64,000 nt of DNA from Cereibacter_A sp052244495 (lineage in GTDB: Bacteria; Pseudomonadota; Alphaproteobacteria; Rhodobacterales; Rhodobacteraceae): the NCBI GenBank assembly GCA_052244495.1, contig JBQPXH010000004.1, one strand, 5' to 3'. The position numbers and the translations under genes are program-made. Below the pieces are notes generated by a model, which had not been told where the DNA came from, did not search any database, and was given only the letters and a program-made list of their open reading frames with translations. Below, piece by piece: positions 1 through 8,453 of the stretch. Each line of letters begins with the position of its first letter. Within the stretch, counting starts at the first letter, position 1.

Positions 1-535
1 GCGAGGACAGGTCCCGACGGGCGCCGCCCTCATCGCATCGAAGCACCAGAGCTTTCTTGATTCCATCGTGCTCTTCTCGGTCCTGCCCGCGCCGCGGTTC
101 ATCATGAAGAAGCAACTCGCCTGGATCCCACTGATGGGCTGGATGGCGATCCGCGCCGGGTTCATCCCCGTCGATCGCGGCAAGCGCGGTGCAGCCGTGA
201 AGAAGATGATGGCCGACGTCGAGAAGGGTCGCGAGACGCCGGGTCAGCTCATCATCTATCCGCAGGGTACGCGGGTCGCTCCGGGCAAGCACCTGCCCTA
301 CAAGATGGGCACGGCCGCGCTCTATGGCCAGCTGGAACAGGACTGTTATCCCGTCGCGGCCAATGTGGGCGTCTTCTGGCCCAGGCACGGGATCTATCGC
401 CGCCCCGGCACCGCGGTGGTGGAATTCCTGCCGCCGATCCCGCCGGGTCACACCGCCGCCGCCTTCATGGTCGAGCTCGAGGGAGCCATCGAGACGACGT
501 CCAACCGGCTCATCGCCGAGGCGCAGGCGCGCTGA
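1..535 (+). CDS. plsC: 1-acyl-sn-glycerol-3-phosphate acyltransferase, 5' end outside window
   Basis: This is a partial gene: the reading frame is open from base 2 and its start lies before the window. The product would acylate lysophosphatidic acid to phosphatidic acid at the inner membrane during phospholipid synthesis. The HX4D catalytic motif is visible at the very edge (KHQSFLD, bases 38-58). Next comes the FIPVDRG block and then the YPQGTR block, both typical of PlsC acyltransferases. The C-terminal part is complete and ends at TGA 533-535, which overlaps the next start by one base (TGATG), so the two genes are probably translated together. Family assignment is firm; substrate specificity is inferred. 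Confidence 0.9.
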   Translation, partial: RGQVPTGAALIASKHQSFLDSIVLFSVLPAPRFIMKKQLAWIPLMGWMAIRAGFIPVDRGKRGAAVKKMMADVEKGRETPGQLIIYPQGTRVAPGKHLPYKMGTAALYGQLEQDCYPVAANVGVFWPRHGIYRRPGTAVVEFLPPIPPGHTAAAFMVELEGAIETTSNRLIAEAQAR

Positions 536-900
536 TGGCGACCGATCCCCGCACGGCGGCACAGATCGCCGACGCCCTCCGCGACGCGGGCGCCATCTCG
601 CTTCGCCGGATGTTCGGCGAATATGCGGTCTATCTCGACGGCCGGGTGGTTGGGTTCATCTGCGACGACCAGCTGTTCCTGAAGGACCTGCCGGAGGCGC
701 GGGCCTTCCTGCCGGAGGCCGCCACCGGACGGCCTTATCCGGGGGCCAGGCTCTACATTGCCATCGCGGACGAGCTTGACGACGAGGAGACGCTGGTCCG
801 TGCCGTGCGGGCGCTGGCAGAGGTGCTGCCCGTGCCTGCACTCCGGAAGCGGAAGGACCGCGCCTCCGGGCAACGACCCGCGAAACCCGAACACGGCTGA
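535..900 (+). CDS. TfoX/Sxy N-terminal domain protein
   Basis: The product is 121 residues long and consists of one TfoX N-terminal domain, seen in the LRRMFGEYAVYLDGRVVGFI stretch and the following LFLKDLPEARAF segment. It lacks the C-terminal TfoX domain of full Sxy competence regulators. Single-domain versions are common in alphaproteobacteria, have no settled function and should not be assumed to control competence. The C-terminus is a charged, probably disordered tail (RKRKDRASGQRPAKPEHG). The ATG at 535 overlaps the plsC stop, so translational coupling is likely. It converges on the acetyltransferase gene on the other strand. Confidence 0.8.
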   Translation: MATDPRTAAQIADALRDAGAISLRRMFGEYAVYLDGRVVGFICDDQLFLKDLPEARAFLPEAATGRPYPGARLYIAIADELDDEETLVRAVRALAEVLPVPALRKRKDRASGQRPAKPEHG

Positions 901-964
901 GGCGGGAGCAGACCGGCCGGTGCCCCGGAAGACCCGGTCCGCAGCCCCGCGCCGGCAGGCCGGA

Positions 965-1555
965 TCAGCCCGCGACGTGGCGGATCATCGTGATCGCGGC
1001 GTTGAAGCCGAAGATGTGGCGCAGGGGGCCGATCCCGTGGCTGCGGACGGCGACGAAGCCCGTCCGCTCGTAGAGCGCGCGGGCGCGCCAGTTGGTGTCG
1101 ATGACGTCGAGCCGCACGGCCGGGTAGCCGCGCCGTGTGGCCTCGGCGCAGATTTCGGCCAGAAGCGCGCTGCCGATCCCCTGGCTGCGCATCTCGCGCG
1201 CGACGCAGATCCCGTCGAGCAGGAACCGCTCGTTGTCGACGTCGCCCTGCAGTGCCCGGAGGATGAGGGTGCGCCAGGTGCCGCCCCATGTGCCATAGAC
1301 CGCCCGCATGTCGGCGAAGGTGCCTCCGGCGAACCCGCCCGTCGGCGTCTTGAAACCCGCGAGGCCGATCAAGCGCCCCTCGCCATCGAGAGCGGCGATG
1401 ACGTGATCCGACCGCATGACCCGCTGCAGGAAGGCGAGCGCCCGCGGCTCCGGCCCCATGACACCGCCGAGCTTGCCGCCGAAGGCCTGCCAGTAGAGTT
1501 CCGCAGCCAGTTGCCTCTGCGATGCAGGCAGGCCGTGCAGCAGCGCGACCTTCAT
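965..1555 (-). CDS. GNAT-family N-acetyltransferase
   Basis: This 196-residue protein has the GNAT acetyl-CoA binding signature in its C-terminal half: VAREMRSQGIGSALLAEI (the R/Q-x-x-G-x-G/A loop) followed by LDVIDTNWRARALYERTGF, the usual beta-strand plus final helix. The N-terminal region (LYWQAFGGKLGGVMGPE) suits acetyltransferases acting on small molecules or peptides, but the substrate cannot be read from sequence. The chosen ATG (1553-1555) overlaps the TGA of the upstream MobB fusion gene as ATGA, giving a mobA-mobB-acetyltransferase operon with overlaps at both junctions. A role in molybdenum cofactor work is suggested only by that coupling. Confidence 0.85.
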   Translation of the reverse strand: MKVALLHGLPASQRQLAAELYWQAFGGKLGGVMGPEPRALAFLQRVMRSDHVIAALDGEGRLIGLAGFKTPTGGFAGGTFADMRAVYGTWGGTWRTLILRALQGDVDNERFLLDGICVAREMRSQGIGSALLAEICAEATRRGYPAVRLDVIDTNWRARALYERTGFVAVRSHGIGPLRHIFGFNAAITMIRHVAG

Positions 1556-2910
1556 ATCAGGGCAAGCCGGAGTTGCTCGGCATGACCCGCGCCGAGGATC
1601 CAGCCCTCTTCGGCGCGACCCGGCCAGTCGGGCACGTCCGCGAGGAGATCGTTGAGCGAGCCATCCCGGGCCATGCGCCAGAGCGCGCGCGCCATCAGCC
1701 GCACCTGCGCCGAGTCCTTGATCTCGCCCTCTCGCGTCGCCTTGGTGATCTGCGGCCCGAGGAGCGACGGGTAGATCTCGGCCACCACCAGCGGCCCGGA
1801 GCCGCCCTCGAAGGGCCATGCCGAGGCATGGAAGCGGCGGCGGAGGCGCGCGATCACCGGCAGGCCCAGCAGCGCCTGCGAGCCGACCGAGCCGGTCGTG
1901 TAGAGTTTCCAGACCGGATGGGCCCTCGGCACGGCAAGCTCGACCCGCCGCCGCTCGGCAATGCCGAGGGCCTCGTGGTCGCACAGCTTGCGGTCGGGCA
2001 GGTTCGCGAGTTCCAGTCCGCCGGGGCGGCCCCAGAACGGGCCGGACGTGGGGAAGTCCGCATTGATCCGGTCGGCCAGCTGGAAGCGGTTGTTGGCGTT
2101 GTCCGGCCCGTCCTCGATCCGCTGCTCCAGCCAGTCCCACAGGGCGGGCGCAAAGGCTTCGCCGGTCAGGCGCGGCGCGAAGCCCTGCGGATAGCCGAAG
2201 GGGAAGTCGAAGCCCGCCAGCACCCGACGCCCCGCGGCAAGTTCGAAGGCGAAGAGATCGCTCAGATGTGCCTCGGCATCGGCCCTCGTGCGGTGGTAGC
2301 TGACCGTCTCGCCAAGCGGCGAGGCCACGCCGATCCAGATCGCATCCGACGAGGGCTTGCGCGGCGAAGGCACCGAGGCGCCCGACCAGTCCACGGCGAT
2401 GACGGTGTCGAAGCCCGACCGCACGAGCCCGGTATCGGCAAGGATGAAATCGGCCACGGCCTCCGCGTCGTCCAGATCGAGGACCGGCACCGAGAGCGAC
2501 AGCGCCACGTCGCTCGCCACGGCCCGCACCCAAGGATCGCCCGGCTGGATCAGCTCCTTCCCGTTGGTCTGGCGGAACACCTCGATCTTGGGGTGTGGCT
2601 CGGACTTCCCGCCCTCCACCAGCACGAGATCGACCGGCGCCATCCGGTCGAGGATCGTGGCAAGGCGGGGCGCTTCCCCGTGATGCTCCTGCATGAAGGT
2701 CAGGCGGCGGGGTCCGGCCAGCACCACCTCGGTCGCGCCCGCCGTGCGGTGGCGATGGCTGTCGGTTCCCGGTCGGTCGAGATCCACGTCATGATGGCTG
2801 TGCTTGACGGTCGAGACCGTAAAGCCCCTTGCCGCGACGGCCGCGACCAGCCGCTCGACGAGGCCGGTCTTACCCGCGTCCTTCCAGCCGATGATTCCGT
2901 AGACCCTCAT
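1552..2910 (-). CDS. mobB: MobB molybdopterin-guanine dinucleotide adaptor fused to a DUF429-like (RNase H fold) domain
   Basis: The 452-residue product has two parts. Residues 1 to about 165 are a MobB P-loop GTPase: GWKDAGKT near residues 8-15 is the Walker A motif, followed by VSTVKHSHHDVDLDRPGTDS and LVLVEGGK, all typical of MobB. From about residue 170 to the end is a second domain with VIAVDWSGA and VLAGFDFPFGYP, resembling DUF429 predicted nucleases of the RNase H superfamily. Stand-alone MobB is usually about 170 residues, so this is a clear fusion. It overlaps mobA by four bases and the acetyltransferase by three. MobB helps MobA attach GMP to molybdopterin for DMSO-reductase-type enzymes; the added domain's role is unknown. 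Confidence 0.88.
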   Translation of the reverse strand: MRVYGIIGWKDAGKTGLVERLVAAVAARGFTVSTVKHSHHDVDLDRPGTDSHRHRTAGATEVVLAGPRRLTFMQEHHGEAPRLATILDRMAPVDLVLVEGGKSEPHPKIEVFRQTNGKELIQPGDPWVRAVASDVALSLSVPVLDLDDAEAVADFILADTGLVRSGFDTVIAVDWSGASVPSPRKPSSDAIWIGVASPLGETVSYHRTRADAEAHLSDLFAFELAAGRRVLAGFDFPFGYPQGFAPRLTGEAFAPALWDWLEQRIEDGPDNANNRFQLADRINADFPTSGPFWGRPGGLELANLPDRKLCDHEALGIAERRRVELAVPRAHPVWKLYTTGSVGSQALLGLPVIARLRRRFHASAWPFEGGSGPLVVAEIYPSLLGPQITKATREGEIKDSAQVRLMARALWRMARDGSLNDLLADVPDWPGRAEEGWILGAGHAEQLRLALI

Positions 2911-3488
2911 GCACCCTTCCGCAGCATCGATTCGGCGCGGGCGAGATCATCCGGCGCATTCAGGTTGAGGAAGGCGTTTTCGTCGGGAAATCCAGCCCGT
3001 GCGGCCCCATGCCGCGCCGCGAAGCCCATGACGCGCGCCTCGCCCGCCGCAAGCCAGTCCGAGAGATCCCCGGCCAGTGCCACCGGCCAGAGGCCGCAGG
3101 CCGGATGGACGCGCCCGCCCGCCTCGGCCACGGCGCAGCCGCCATCCCCGGCAAGCCAGAGCCGCGGCGCGAGGTCGCCGGGCAGGAACGGCGTATCCAC
3201 CGGCGCCGTCACCAGCGCATCGGCCCCTGCGGCCGCTGCCCAGCGCAGGCCGGCAAGCACGCCCGAGAGCGGACCCTGCGGATGCTCGTCGGCCAGCACC
3301 GGCAGGCCCAGCGCCGCGAAGCGCGCGGGATCGCCGTTCGCGCTGATCGCGAGCTCCTCGACCTGCGGTCCGAGCCGCTCGACCGCGAACTGCACCAGCG
3401 GCTTGCCGGCCAGCGCGAGGAAGGCCTTGTCGGTGCCGCCCATGCGGCGGCCCTGACCGCCTGCGAGGATCAGTCCGAAGAGTCTCAT
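2907..3488 (-). CDS. mobA: Molybdenum cofactor guanylyltransferase MobA
   Basis: MobA transfers GMP from GTP to molybdenum-molybdopterin to make the MGD cofactor in the cytoplasm. The 193-residue length fits. The nucleotide-binding signature LILAGGQGRRMGGTDKAF lies at the extreme N-terminus, followed by the LALAGKPLVQFAVERL segment; downstream, LADEHPQGPLSGVLAGLRWA and VTAPVDTPFLPGDL are also MobA hallmarks. It is the first gene of a leftward operon and its stop overlaps the MobB start by four bases (ATGA). The operon is transcribed divergently from azlC across a 73-bp gap. Confidence 0.95.
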   Translation of the reverse strand: MRLFGLILAGGQGRRMGGTDKAFLALAGKPLVQFAVERLGPQVEELAISANGDPARFAALGLPVLADEHPQGPLSGVLAGLRWAAAAGADALVTAPVDTPFLPGDLAPRLWLAGDGGCAVAEAGGRVHPACGLWPVALAGDLSDWLAAGEARVMGFAARHGAARAGFPDENAFLNLNAPDDLARAESMLRKGA

Positions 3489-3561
3489 GGCGCCTCCGAT
3501 TGCATCGCCCGACCAGAAGCCCTAAGCGCAAGAGATACGGCCGACAACCCGAAGGTTTCCC

Positions 3562-4269
3562 ATGTCCGTCCGACGCTCGGCATTCCTGCGCGGCCTCTGG
3601 GCCGCAGCCCCCTTCTCGCTGGTCATCGCGCCCTTCGGGCTGCTCTTCGGCGTCGTGGGCACCGAGGCGGGCCTCGACATCGTCGAAGTCATGGGCTTCT
3701 CGATCATCGTCATTGCGGGCGCGGCGCAGTTCGCAGCGGTGCAGATGATGGCCGACCATGCGCCGACTATCATCATCCTCGCCACCTCGCTGGCGGTGAA
3801 CCTGCGGATGGCGATGTATTCCGCGTCCCTGACGCCGCATCTGGGACAGGCGCCGGTGGGGCTGCGGGCATTGATGGCCTATTGCCTCGTCGACCAGACC
3901 TATGCCGCGTCGATGATCGAATACGACCGCCGCCCGCAGCAGAGCCTTGGCGAGAAGATCGCCTTCTTCTTCGGCACGGTGCTGCCGGTCTGCCCGCTGT
4001 GGTATGTCGCGACCTATGTCGGCGCGAAGCTCGGCACGAGCATCCCGCCCGAGTTCGCGCTCGATTTCGCGGTGCCCATCACGTTCCTCGCCATGATCGC
4101 GCCGTTGCTGCGGACGCCGGCCCATATCGCCTCGGCCTTCGTCTCGGTGGCGCTGTCGCTGGCGCTGGCCTTCGTGCCCTACAATGGCGGACTGCTCGTG
4201 GCCGCGCTGGCCGCGATGGTGACGGGGGCTCAGGTCGAGGCCTGGACCGAGCGGAGGCGCATGGCATGA
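3562..4269 (+). CDS. azlC: AzlC family branched-chain amino acid exporter, large subunit
   Basis: This 235-residue inner-membrane protein is the large subunit of an AzlCD-type exporter (branched-chain amino acids and their analogues). AzlC features include the N-terminal LWAAAPFSLVIAPFGLLFG stretch, the FSIIVIAGAAQFAAVQMM segment and the NLRMAMYSASLTPHL loop, with several hydrophobic helices after them. The stop overlaps the azlD start (ATGGCATGA), as usual for this pair, so the subunits are made together. The transported substrate is inferred from the family only. Confidence 0.93.
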   Translation: MSVRRSAFLRGLWAAAPFSLVIAPFGLLFGVVGTEAGLDIVEVMGFSIIVIAGAAQFAAVQMMADHAPTIIILATSLAVNLRMAMYSASLTPHLGQAPVGLRALMAYCLVDQTYAASMIEYDRRPQQSLGEKIAFFFGTVLPVCPLWYVATYVGAKLGTSIPPEFALDFAVPITFLAMIAPLLRTPAHIASAFVSVALSLALAFVPYNGGLLVAALAAMVTGAQVEAWTERRRMA

Positions 4270-4598
4270 TCGAGAACACGACACAGGTCTGGATCGTGAT
4301 GATCGTGCTGGGCCTCGGCACCTTCCTGCTGCGGTTCTCGTTCCTCGGGCTGATCGGCAGTCGCTCGCTGCCCGTCTGGGCGCTGCGCATGCTGCGCTAT
4401 ACGCCGGTGGCCGTGCTTCCGGGTCTGGTCGCGCCGCTCGTTCTCTGGCCGCAGGCCACGGGGGGCGAGACGGATCCCGCACGCCTCGCCGCGGCGGTGG
4501 CGACGGTTGCCGTGGGACTGCTCACGCGCAACGTCTTCGCCGCGATCTTCGGAGGCGCAGCCGTTCTCTACCTGACGCCCTGGCTTCTGGCACTCTGA
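4266..4598 (+). CDS. azlD: AzlD family branched-chain amino acid exporter, small subunit
   Basis: The 110-residue protein is the small partner of AzlC. Family markers are the N-terminal helix with LGLGTFLLRFSFL, then LPVWALRMLRYTPVAVLPGL and a C-terminal pair of helices containing TRNVFAAIFGGAAVLYL. Length and topology (about four helices) match AzlD. The ATG at 4266 was chosen because it overlaps the azlC stop codon and starts just before the first conserved helix. It converges with the leftward lipoprotein gene after a 37-bp gap. Confidence 0.92.
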   Translation: MIENTTQVWIVMIVLGLGTFLLRFSFLGLIGSRSLPVWALRMLRYTPVAVLPGLVAPLVLWPQATGGETDPARLAAAVATVAVGLLTRNVFAAIFGGAAVLYLTPWLLAL

Positions 4599-4635
4599 CC
4601 GCCGGCGCGAACGCGGGCCATCATCCGGAGCAGCC

Positions 4636-5247
4636 TCAGCCGAGCCGCGGATCGCCATGCTGCACGATCAGCACGCCGTGATTGTCATCCGCATCGTCGT
4701 CATGGATCGTGCGGGTGGTCGCACCCGGCAGACGGCCGAACTCCTCGCGCAGGCGGTTCGGGAACCAGGTGACGCCGATCTGCTCCAGTCCCGGCGTGCC
4801 GTGCAGGATGATCGAGATCGCCCGCGCGCAGTTGGCCTTCGGCACCGCTCCGTAGGCCATCGCGTGACGCAGCACGGCCTCGGCGACCTCCGGCGGAACC
4901 ATGACGGTCTGCTCGTGGACGTCGAAGGTCTCGCGTGCATGGTAGTCGATGTAGAAGGCCTCGACCTTCGGCGTGACGCCGAAATGGACGTCGTTGCGCT
5001 CGGGCAGCGCCGGATGGTGCCATGACCCCGCGGGGTCGAACATGACGACCTGCGATCCGTTGATGAGAAGGCCCGAATGGGCCCCCGATCCGTCCGTCAC
5101 CCGGGTTACGGTAAATAGGGTGAGCGACGTAGGCTCGCCCGAGACGAACCGGGCACGGGCGACCTGATCGTCGGGCGCCCAGACGGGCTCGGCACCGCCG
5201 CAGGCGGCCAGCGCCAGGAAGGCGGCACAGAAGAGGAGATGGCGCAT
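4636..5247 (-). CDS. Lipoprotein with possible permuted NlpC/P60-type fold
   Basis: The 203-residue product begins with a lipoprotein signal (hydrophobic LLFCAAFLALAAC ending in the lipobox LAAC), so it is probably anchored in the membrane facing the periplasm. I do not recognise a named family. A histidine in GSGAHSGLLING and a downstream cysteine in KANCARAISIIL, spaced by about 90 residues, resemble the His-then-Cys order of circularly permuted NlpC/P60 (papain-like) hydrolases; this is an inference. The tail is rich in Asp and His (IHDDDADDNHG). It stands alone, convergent with azlD. Confidence 0.75.
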   Translation of the reverse strand: MRHLLFCAAFLALAACGGAEPVWAPDDQVARARFVSGEPTSLTLFTVTRVTDGSGAHSGLLINGSQVVMFDPAGSWHHPALPERNDVHFGVTPKVEAFYIDYHARETFDVHEQTVMVPPEVAEAVLRHAMAYGAVPKANCARAISIILHGTPGLEQIGVTWFPNRLREEFGRLPGATTRTIHDDDADDNHGVLIVQHGDPRLG

Positions 5248-5277
5248 CGTATGTCCGCTGACGTGGTCTGCCCGAGG

Positions 5278-5433
5278 TCAGCCGTTCACGAGGGCCACGA
5301 AGATCAGCAGGGCGAGGATGCCGACGACGGCCCATGACACCATGCGGATGAAGCCTGCGAAGGTCTTTTCCTGCTGGCTGATGTCCATGCTGCCGGGCAC
5401 ATGCCCGTGGGCGGGGTGCGTATGATCTGCCAT
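5278..5433 (-). CDS. aa3-type cytochrome c oxidase subunit IV
   Basis: This small gene encodes a 51-residue protein: a His-rich N-terminus (MADHTHPAHGHVPGSMDISQ), the conserved QQEKTFAGFIRM segment and one transmembrane helix ending ALVNG. This matches the small single-helix subunit IV of alphaproteobacterial aa3 oxidases, which contacts subunits I and III and whose exact role is unclear. A start ten codons upstream (5463, also ATG, with GAGG about ten bases before it) is possible; I prefer 5433 because the family starts there. No other oxidase gene is nearby. Confidence 0.88.
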   Translation of the reverse strand: MADHTHPAHGHVPGSMDISQQEKTFAGFIRMVSWAVVGILALLIFVALVNG

Positions 5434-5631
5434 CGGTCCGGTTCCCTTGTTATCTTCTGCCATCTATCCGATTTCCTCGCTTCTGTCACGCCTTCGCCCC
5501 CTCAGGGCTTCACGCCGTCGCTCGGAGGCCGGATCAGGCGGTCAGTCCTCTGCAGGTCGCGGGCATGGCCACGCACAGAGCGCCGCCTCTGCCATCCTGC
5601 CCGCCCGCCTTCCAGCATGCGAGGTGCACGG

Positions 5632-6660
5632 CTATGCCCGCCGCCAGATCCACTCGCCCCGCGCGCCACGCGTCCGGCTGGCCTCGCCCCGGTGCCAGAG
5701 GTGGTTCAGATGCGCCACCGCCTCGACCAGCGCCATCCCGTAGGCCGACCCCGTCAGCTCGCGCCCGAACAGCGGGACATAACAGCCGACCGCCGTCCGT
5801 GGTTCCGCCAGATGCGCGCGGAGCCGGTCGAGCGCGCCCACGTGATTCTCGACCATCTGGCGCAGGCGGAGCGGCAGGCCGGTAAAGGGAAGCTTGTGTC
5901 CCGGCAGGATCAGGTGGCGGTCCTCGGCATGCGCCTGAAAGGCGCGGCAGGAGGCGAGCCAGTCCGCCAGCGGATCGGCATCGGGCTCCGAGGCATAGAC
6001 GCCGATGTTCGCCGAGATCCCCGGCAGAAGCTGGTCGCCGCCGAGCACGAGGTCGTCGTCGAGGCTCCAGAGCGTGGCATGTTCCGGCGCGTGGCCATGG
6101 CCGATGCGGACCCGCCAGCGCCGCCCGCCCGCGGTCAGCTCGTCGCCCTCGACGATCCGCGTGAAGCCGAGTGGCAGAGGCGCCACCATGTCCGAGAAGT
6201 TGAAGGGCCGTTCCGCCGCGCGCTCGGCCAGCATGTCCGGAGGCATCCCGGCTGAGCGCCAGAAGTCCAGCGTCTCGGGCGCAGGCACCGTCTGGACGTC
6301 GAGCACGAGCATCCGGGCATAGAGCCAGGAGGTGCGGGTGGTAGTCAGTTCGGCGCCCGTCGACTGGAACCACCCCGCCATGCCGATGTGGTCGGGGTGA
6401 TAGTGGGTCACGATCACCCGGCGGATCGGGCGGCCGCCGAGCGGACCCTCCATCAGCCGCTGCCAGATCGCCCGCCCGCGCCTGCTGTCGAAGCCGGTGT
6501 CCACCAGCGTCCAGCCGTCCCCGTCGTCGAGCGCGAAGACGTTCACATGGTCGAGCTGCATCGGCAGCGGCAGGCGCAGCCAGAGCACGCCCTCGGCCAG
6601 AGGAACCGCATCGCCTTCCGCAGGCGGGACCTCGAACGGCGTGCGGATCTGGCAGGTCAC
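5632..6660 (-). CDS. MBL-fold metallo-hydrolase
   Basis: The 342-residue protein has the metallo-beta-lactamase fold: THYHPDHIG provides the HxHxDH dinuclear metal motif, GHGHAPEH the next histidine, VLGGDQLLPGIS the bridging aspartate and LPGHKLPF the last histidine. A C-terminal winged-helix-like region follows, as in the thioesterase/LACTB2-like subgroup. It starts with GTG, which overlaps the TGA of the upstream acyl-CoA dehydrogenase (GTGA), so coupled translation is likely. An acyl-thioester or related hydrolase acting with the dehydrogenase is plausible, but the substrate is unknown. Confidence 0.87.
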   Translation of the reverse strand: MTCQIRTPFEVPPAEGDAVPLAEGVLWLRLPLPMQLDHVNVFALDDGDGWTLVDTGFDSRRGRAIWQRLMEGPLGGRPIRRVIVTHYHPDHIGMAGWFQSTGAELTTTRTSWLYARMLVLDVQTVPAPETLDFWRSAGMPPDMLAERAAERPFNFSDMVAPLPLGFTRIVEGDELTAGGRRWRVRIGHGHAPEHATLWSLDDDLVLGGDQLLPGISANIGVYASEPDADPLADWLASCRAFQAHAEDRHLILPGHKLPFTGLPLRLRQMVENHVGALDRLRAHLAEPRTAVGCYVPLFGRELTGSAYGMALVEAVAHLNHLWHRGEASRTRGARGEWIWRRA

Positions 6661-8345
6661 GCCGCCAGATCCTCGGGCGAAAGCGCGTAGAGACCCGCCG
6701 CCCCCTCGCGCACCTGCGCAAGCAGCGCCGCATGCTCCGGAAGCAGCCTGCGGATCGCGACCCTTGCCAACGGCTCGCGCGCGGGGTCGGCGACTGCCGC
6801 CGTGAGGTGGAAATGCGCGCCCAGCACGCGGGCAAAGGCGCGCAGATAGGGAACGGCCCCGGCATAGCGGTCCTGCATCTCCTGCCCGACAAGCGTCTCG
6901 GTCGCATCCCGCAGCGCCTCGGAGGCAGCCCAGACGTCGTTGGCCAGATCCGGCAGGCTGTGGCGCGCGGTCTCGGCCGCGTCCTCGATCTCCTGCAGGA
7001 GGCGGAAGGCGGCCTCGCCGCCATCCATCATCTTCCGGCCCACGAGGTCCATCGCCTGGATGCCGTTGGTGCCCTCATAGATCGCCGTCACCCGCACGTC
7101 GCGCAGGAACTGCGCCGCCCCCGTGCCCTCGATGAAGCCGGTACCGCCGTGGACCTGCACCCCCATCGAGGCGACCTCGATGCCGATGTCGGTGCCGTAG
7201 GCCTTGGCGATCGGCGTGAGCAGCGCGGCCCGCGCCTTCCACTCGGCCGAACCCGTCGCCCGCCCCATGTCGAGCGCCACGGCACAGGCAAGGGCGATGG
7301 CGCGGGCCGAGAAGGTCTCGGCCTTCATCACCGCGAGCATCCGGCGCACATCGGCGTGTTCGAAGATCGTGCCCTGCCCGCCCTGCCGGCGCTCCAGCGC
7401 ATAGGTGACGGCGGCCTGGGTTGCCGCCTCGGCCACCCCCACGCCCTGCGCGCCGACGCCGAGGCGGGCGTTGTTCATCATCGTGAACATCGCAGCCATT
7501 CCCTTGTGCGGCTCGCCGACGAGCCAGCCCTTCGCGCCGTCATAGTCCATGACGGCCGTCGGCGATCCGTGCAGGCCCAGCTTCTCCTCGAGGCTGACCA
7601 CCGTCACCGCGTTGCGCGGGCCCGGGTTGCCATCGGCATCTGGAAGGAACTTCGGCACGAGGAAGAGGCTGATGCCCCGCGTTCCCGGCGCGGCATCGGG
7701 CAGCCGCGCCAGCACCAGATGGCAGACATTGGCGTTGAAGTCGTTGTCGCCCCAGGTGATGTAGATCTTCTGCCCGGTCACCGCATAGGTCCCGTCGCCG
7801 AGCGGTTCCGCCCGCGTCCGGACCGCGCCCACATCCGAGCCCGCCTGCGGCTCGGTCAGGTTCATCGTGCCGTTCCACTCGCCTGAGATGAGCTTCGGAA
7901 GGTAGAGCGCCTTCAGCTCGTCCGAGGCGTGATGCTCCAGCGCCTCGATCTGGCCCTGCGTCAGCAAGGGGTTGAGCTGAAGCGACAGGCAGGCCGAGGC
8001 CATCATCTCGTTCACCACCGTCGTCACCGAGATGGGCAGGCCCATGCCGCCATGTTCGGGATCGGCCGAGATCCCCACCCAGCCGCCTTCGGCAATGGCC
8101 CGAAAGCCCTCGGCGTAACCGGGCGGCGTCCGCACCACCCCGTTCTCGAGCCGAGCCGGATGCATGTCCCCCGGCCGTTGCAGGGGCGCCAGCACCTCCT
8201 CGCAGAGCTTGCCGGCCTCGACGAGGATCGCCTCGACCGTCTCCGGTGTCGCCTCGGAAAACCGTTCCGTCGCCGCAACCTGTCCGAGGCCCACCACATG
8301 GCCCAGAAGAAAGCGAAAGTCTGCCAGCGGGGCGCGATACGGCAT
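6657..8345 (-). CDS. Acyl-CoA dehydrogenase with extended C-terminal domain (DmdC-like class)
   Basis: This 562-residue FAD enzyme catalyses alpha,beta-dehydrogenation of an acyl-CoA. A short N-terminal lid (MPYRAPLADFRFLLGHV) precedes the dehydrogenase core; NLTEPQAGSDVGAV and YITWGDND mark the FAD/substrate region, and TAIYEGTNGIQAMDLVGRK holds the likely catalytic glutamate (YEGTN). The extra C-terminal region, about 110 residues, places it among the roughly 590-residue enzymes that include 3-methylmercaptopropionyl-CoA dehydrogenase; substrate cannot be assigned. The start at 8345 has a strong GGAGG site and skips a weaker upstream ATG. Electrons would go through ETF to the ETF-ubiquinone oxidoreductase at 18.8-20.5 kb. 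Confidence 0.92.
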   Translation of the reverse strand: MPYRAPLADFRFLLGHVVGLGQVAATERFSEATPETVEAILVEAGKLCEEVLAPLQRPGDMHPARLENGVVRTPPGYAEGFRAIAEGGWVGISADPEHGGMGLPISVTTVVNEMMASACLSLQLNPLLTQGQIEALEHHASDELKALYLPKLISGEWNGTMNLTEPQAGSDVGAVRTRAEPLGDGTYAVTGQKIYITWGDNDFNANVCHLVLARLPDAAPGTRGISLFLVPKFLPDADGNPGPRNAVTVVSLEEKLGLHGSPTAVMDYDGAKGWLVGEPHKGMAAMFTMMNNARLGVGAQGVGVAEAATQAAVTYALERRQGGQGTIFEHADVRRMLAVMKAETFSARAIALACAVALDMGRATGSAEWKARAALLTPIAKAYGTDIGIEVASMGVQVHGGTGFIEGTGAAQFLRDVRVTAIYEGTNGIQAMDLVGRKMMDGGEAAFRLLQEIEDAAETARHSLPDLANDVWAASEALRDATETLVGQEMQDRYAGAVPYLRAFARVLGAHFHLTAAVADPAREPLARVAIRRLLPEHAALLAQVREGAAGLYALSPEDLAA

Positions 8346-8453
8346 GATGTCCTCCGGGAGGGCCTGCCTTGGCAAAGGCGGCGGACGGGTCTAAGTCAGC
8401 CCGAAGCCTACTGCACGCCCCCCGATCCTCAAGCTTGAACGCTGCGTCACGCG

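Noticed and set aside
5464..5631. Possible small gene between the oxidase subunit and the metallo-hydrolase
   Set aside because: No reading frame here has both a ribosome site and plausible protein composition.
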